Below are positions 21,189 to 22,998 of a stretch of DNA of 22,998 nucleotides, one piece after another; the first letter of the stretch is position 1, and the number at the start of each line of letters is the position of its first letter. The position numbers and the translations under genes are program-made. This DNA comes from 13-2-20CM-68-14 sp036378475. GTDB lineage: Bacteria > Actinomycetota > Thermoleophilia > Gaiellales > Gaiellaceae. Location of the stretch: NCBI GenBank assembly GCA_036378475.1, contig DASUWJ010000142.1, positions 1 through 22,998 of the forward strand, in the 5' to 3' direction. Under the pieces are notes generated by a model, which made no database searches, was not told the origin of the DNA, and worked only from the letters and a program-made list of their open reading frames with translations.

Positions 21189-22998
21189 CACCGGCGTTCG
21201 TGCCCGGACCGCGAACGGCACCGTACCGCGGACCTTCCTGCCTCAGAGTCCGGGAGTCGCCGAACCGTTTCGGCTCACCCCGCAGCTGGCGCTGCGGATC
21301 GCGATCCTCGGCGGGATCGCGCTGGCCGTGTTCGGGATCCTGATCTTCCGGCTCTGGGCGCTGCAGGTCTTGTCGGGGCCGCAGTACCTGCAAAACGCGC
21401 TCGACAACCAGCTTCGCTCGGTACCGGTCGTGGCTCCGCGCGGAGCGATCCTCGACCGCATGGGCCGGACAATCGTCGGCAACCAGGCCGGCACCGCGGT
21501 CCAGCTCTGGCCGGCCGACCTCCCGAGCACCTGGTCGGCCCGCTTGAACGAGCTGCGCCGGCTCTCGAAGGTGATCGGCGTGCCGGTCTCGGAGATGGTG
21601 AGCGACCTGAAGCGGCGGGGCTCGGATCCGGTTACGCCGGTGACCGTCCAGCAGTCGATCCACACCCCCCAGATCCTGTATCTGAGCGAGCGCGGGCAGG
21701 AGTTCCCCGGTGTCGACATCGCCGACACCTTCCTCCGGTCGTACCCCTACCAGTCGCTCGCCGCGCAGGTGCTCGGTTTCGTGGGCCTGCTGACCCCGTC
21801 GCAGTACCGGCAGCTTCGGCACAAGGGCTACCAGCTGAGCGACCAGATCGGCCAGGGCGGCGTCGAGTCCGCCTACGACTCCTACCTCCGCGGCAAGGAC
21901 GGAGTCGCCCAGTTGCGGGTCGACTCGCTCGGGCGGCCCCGGAGCGCGCTCACGATCCAGCAACACGCCCAGCCCGGCGAGGTACTGCGGCTGACGCTCG
22001 ATATGAAGCTCCAGCGCGCCGCCGAGCAGGGGCTGCGGGCGGGAATCGCGGCCGCGCACGCCTCCCAGTGCACCGGCTGCTGGGCCGCCGACGGCGGGGC
22101 GATCGTCGCGCTCGATCCCCGCGACGGCTCGATCTTGGCGCTTGCCTCGAATCCGACCTACGAGCCGAGCGTCTTCACCTCCCACGATCCCAGCAAGCTG
22201 AAGCCGCTGCTCGACGCGCAGGCGGCGCGGAAGGCGAACTACCCCGCGCTCGACCGGGCGATCGCCGGCCTCTACCCCTCCGGCTCGACGTTCAAGCCCG
22301 TGACGGCGCTGGCCGCGCTCGAGGAGCGCCTGGTGACGCCGTTCGAAGCGCTGCCGTGCACCCCGACCTACACGGCCTACAAGCAGGTGTTCAAGAACTG
22401 GGATCCGCTGGCGAACTCGATGATGACGATGCCGACGGCGCTCGGCGCCTCCTGCGACACCTACTTCTACGAGCTCGGCAAGCGCTTCTACCAGCTCCCC
22501 GCGGACCGCCGTCACCCGCTGCAGGAATGGGCCGCGCGCTTCGGCTTCGGCGCCACGACCGGCGTCGACCTGCCGGGCGAGCAGCCGGGACTCCTGCCGA
22601 CGCCTGAATGGCGCCGGGCGACCTACACGCCGCAGAGCGATCCCGGGCACTGGCAGATCGACCGGCTCTGGAAGCCGGGCGACTCGATCCAGCTCGCGAT
22701 CGGCCAGAAGGACCTCGAGGTAACGCCGCTGCAGATGACGCGCTTCTACGCCCTGATCGCCAACGGCGGCCGGCTCGTCAGCCCGCACATCGCGGCCGAC
22801 GTGGAGGAGGCGAGCACGAAGGACGTTCGCGGCAGCGTGCTGCACAGTTTCGCGCCGCCGCCGGCGCCCACCGTCCGGCTCGACCCCCTCTATCTCGAGA
22901 CCGTGCGCAACGGTCTCTACGAGGCGACCCACGCCCCCTTCGGCACCTCGACGGCCGTCTTCGGCTCCCTGCCCGTCGCGGGCAAGACCGGCACGGCC
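21181..22998 (+). CDS. mrdA: Penicillin-binding protein 2 (elongasome transpeptidase), cut at the window edge
   Basis: 606 residues are present and the frame is open at the edge. After a variable N-terminus comes one membrane span (about 41-61, with A-I-L-G-G-I-A-L-A-V-F-G-I-L-I-F), then the PBP dimerisation domain starting V-A-P-R-G-A-I-L-D-R, and the transpeptidase domain with Ser369 in S-T-F-K, S-C-D at 424-426 (SxN variant) and K-T-G at 602-604, right at the end of the window. It cross-links peptidoglycan in the rod system with RodA, whose gene would be expected next. A C-T-G-C motif precedes the transpeptidase domain. The start was taken as TTG at 21181, overlapping mreD by 8 bases; no other start precedes the membrane span. 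Confidence 0.95.
   Translation, partial: MASTGVRARTANGTVPRTFLPQSPGVAEPFRLTPQLALRIAILGGIALAVFGILIFRLWALQVLSGPQYLQNALDNQLRSVPVVAPRGAILDRMGRTIVGNQAGTAVQLWPADLPSTWSARLNELRRLSKVIGVPVSEMVSDLKRRGSDPVTPVTVQQSIHTPQILYLSERGQEFPGVDIADTFLRSYPYQSLAAQVLGFVGLLTPSQYRQLRHKGYQLSDQIGQGGVESAYDSYLRGKDGVAQLRVDSLGRPRSALTIQQHAQPGEVLRLTLDMKLQRAAEQGLRAGIAAAHASQCTGCWAADGGAIVALDPRDGSILALASNPTYEPSVFTSHDPSKLKPLLDAQAARKANYPALDRAIAGLYPSGSTFKPVTALAALEERLVTPFEALPCTPTYTAYKQVFKNWDPLANSMMTMPTALGASCDTYFYELGKRFYQLPADRRHPLQEWAARFGFGATTGVDLPGEQPGLLPTPEWRRATYTPQSDPGHWQIDRLWKPGDSIQLAIGQKDLEVTPLQMTRFYALIANGGRLVSPHIAADVEEASTKDVRGSVLHSFAPPPAPTVRLDPLYLETVRNGLYEATHAPFGTSTAVFGSLPVAGKTGTA

Noticed and set aside
21142..22932. 596-codon minus-strand frame
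   Set aside because: Antisense shadow of mrdA, whose membrane span, S-T-F-K, S-C-D and K-T-G motifs are all on the plus strand.

Overview
This is a high-GC bacterial segment (roughly 70% G+C by eye, with strong G/C preference at third codon positions). The core gene order is tig-clpP-clpX, GNAT, valS-folC, small membrane protein, zinc-ribbon protein, ndk, maf, tag, mreB-mreC-mreD, mrdA. That order resembles the actinobacterial clpX-valS-folC-ndk-mreBCD-PBP2 neighbourhood. Together with Ku and frequent GTG/TTG starts, it suggests an actinobacterium, probably a deep-branching one of the Thermoleophilia type. The lineage is an inference from gene order and composition, not a proven placement.

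Layout. 1-905: the 5' end of an IS630-type transposase gene runs off the left edge, followed by an alpha/beta-hydrolase lipoprotein gene. 921-2010: tRNA-His (minus), a D-2-hydroxyacid dehydrogenase gene and tRNA-Arg (plus), with the dehydrogenase gene ending inside tRNA-Arg. 2011-4070: a lower-GC, decayed-looking accessory block with a methyltransferase gene broken by two frameshifts, an intact SnoaL-like gene, and an NTF2-like gene interrupted by one in-frame UGA. 4100-5385: minus-strand genes for a DUF1385 membrane protein, a 25-residue hydrophobic microprotein with an ideal Shine-Dalgarno sequence, and a small secreted protein. 5447-7166: Ku and an uncharacterised downstream partner that lacks a normal start codon. 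7170-8077: a small acidic protein, tRNA-Leu, and a histidine phosphatase gene whose 3' end is antisense to tRNA-Leu.

8181-11440 is the protein quality-control set: trigger factor, the ClpP peptidase and the ClpX unfoldase. 11449-16168 holds a GNAT acetyltransferase, ValRS, folylpolyglutamate synthase and two uncharacterised membrane proteins. 16181-18619 holds Ndk, a methyltransferase, a Maf nucleotide pyrophosphatase and 3-methyladenine glycosylase I. 18635 to the right edge is the rod-shape/elongasome operon mreB-mreC-mreD-mrdA; the last gene is cut at its KTG motif.

The most interesting structure runs across genes. Many starts that lack a Shine-Dalgarno sequence have a -10-like hexamer 6-9 bases upstream, the geometry expected of leaderless mRNAs. 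In two cases (ndk, mreB) this hexamer, TAGACT, is built on the TAG stop codon of the preceding gene. Other notable points are the two CDS/tRNA overlaps, the UGA-interrupted NTF2-like gene, the microprotein, and two genes with no canonical start near their conserved domain. I see no CRISPR array, phage gene, rRNA gene or biosynthetic cluster. No stretch over about 150 bases lacks a gene.
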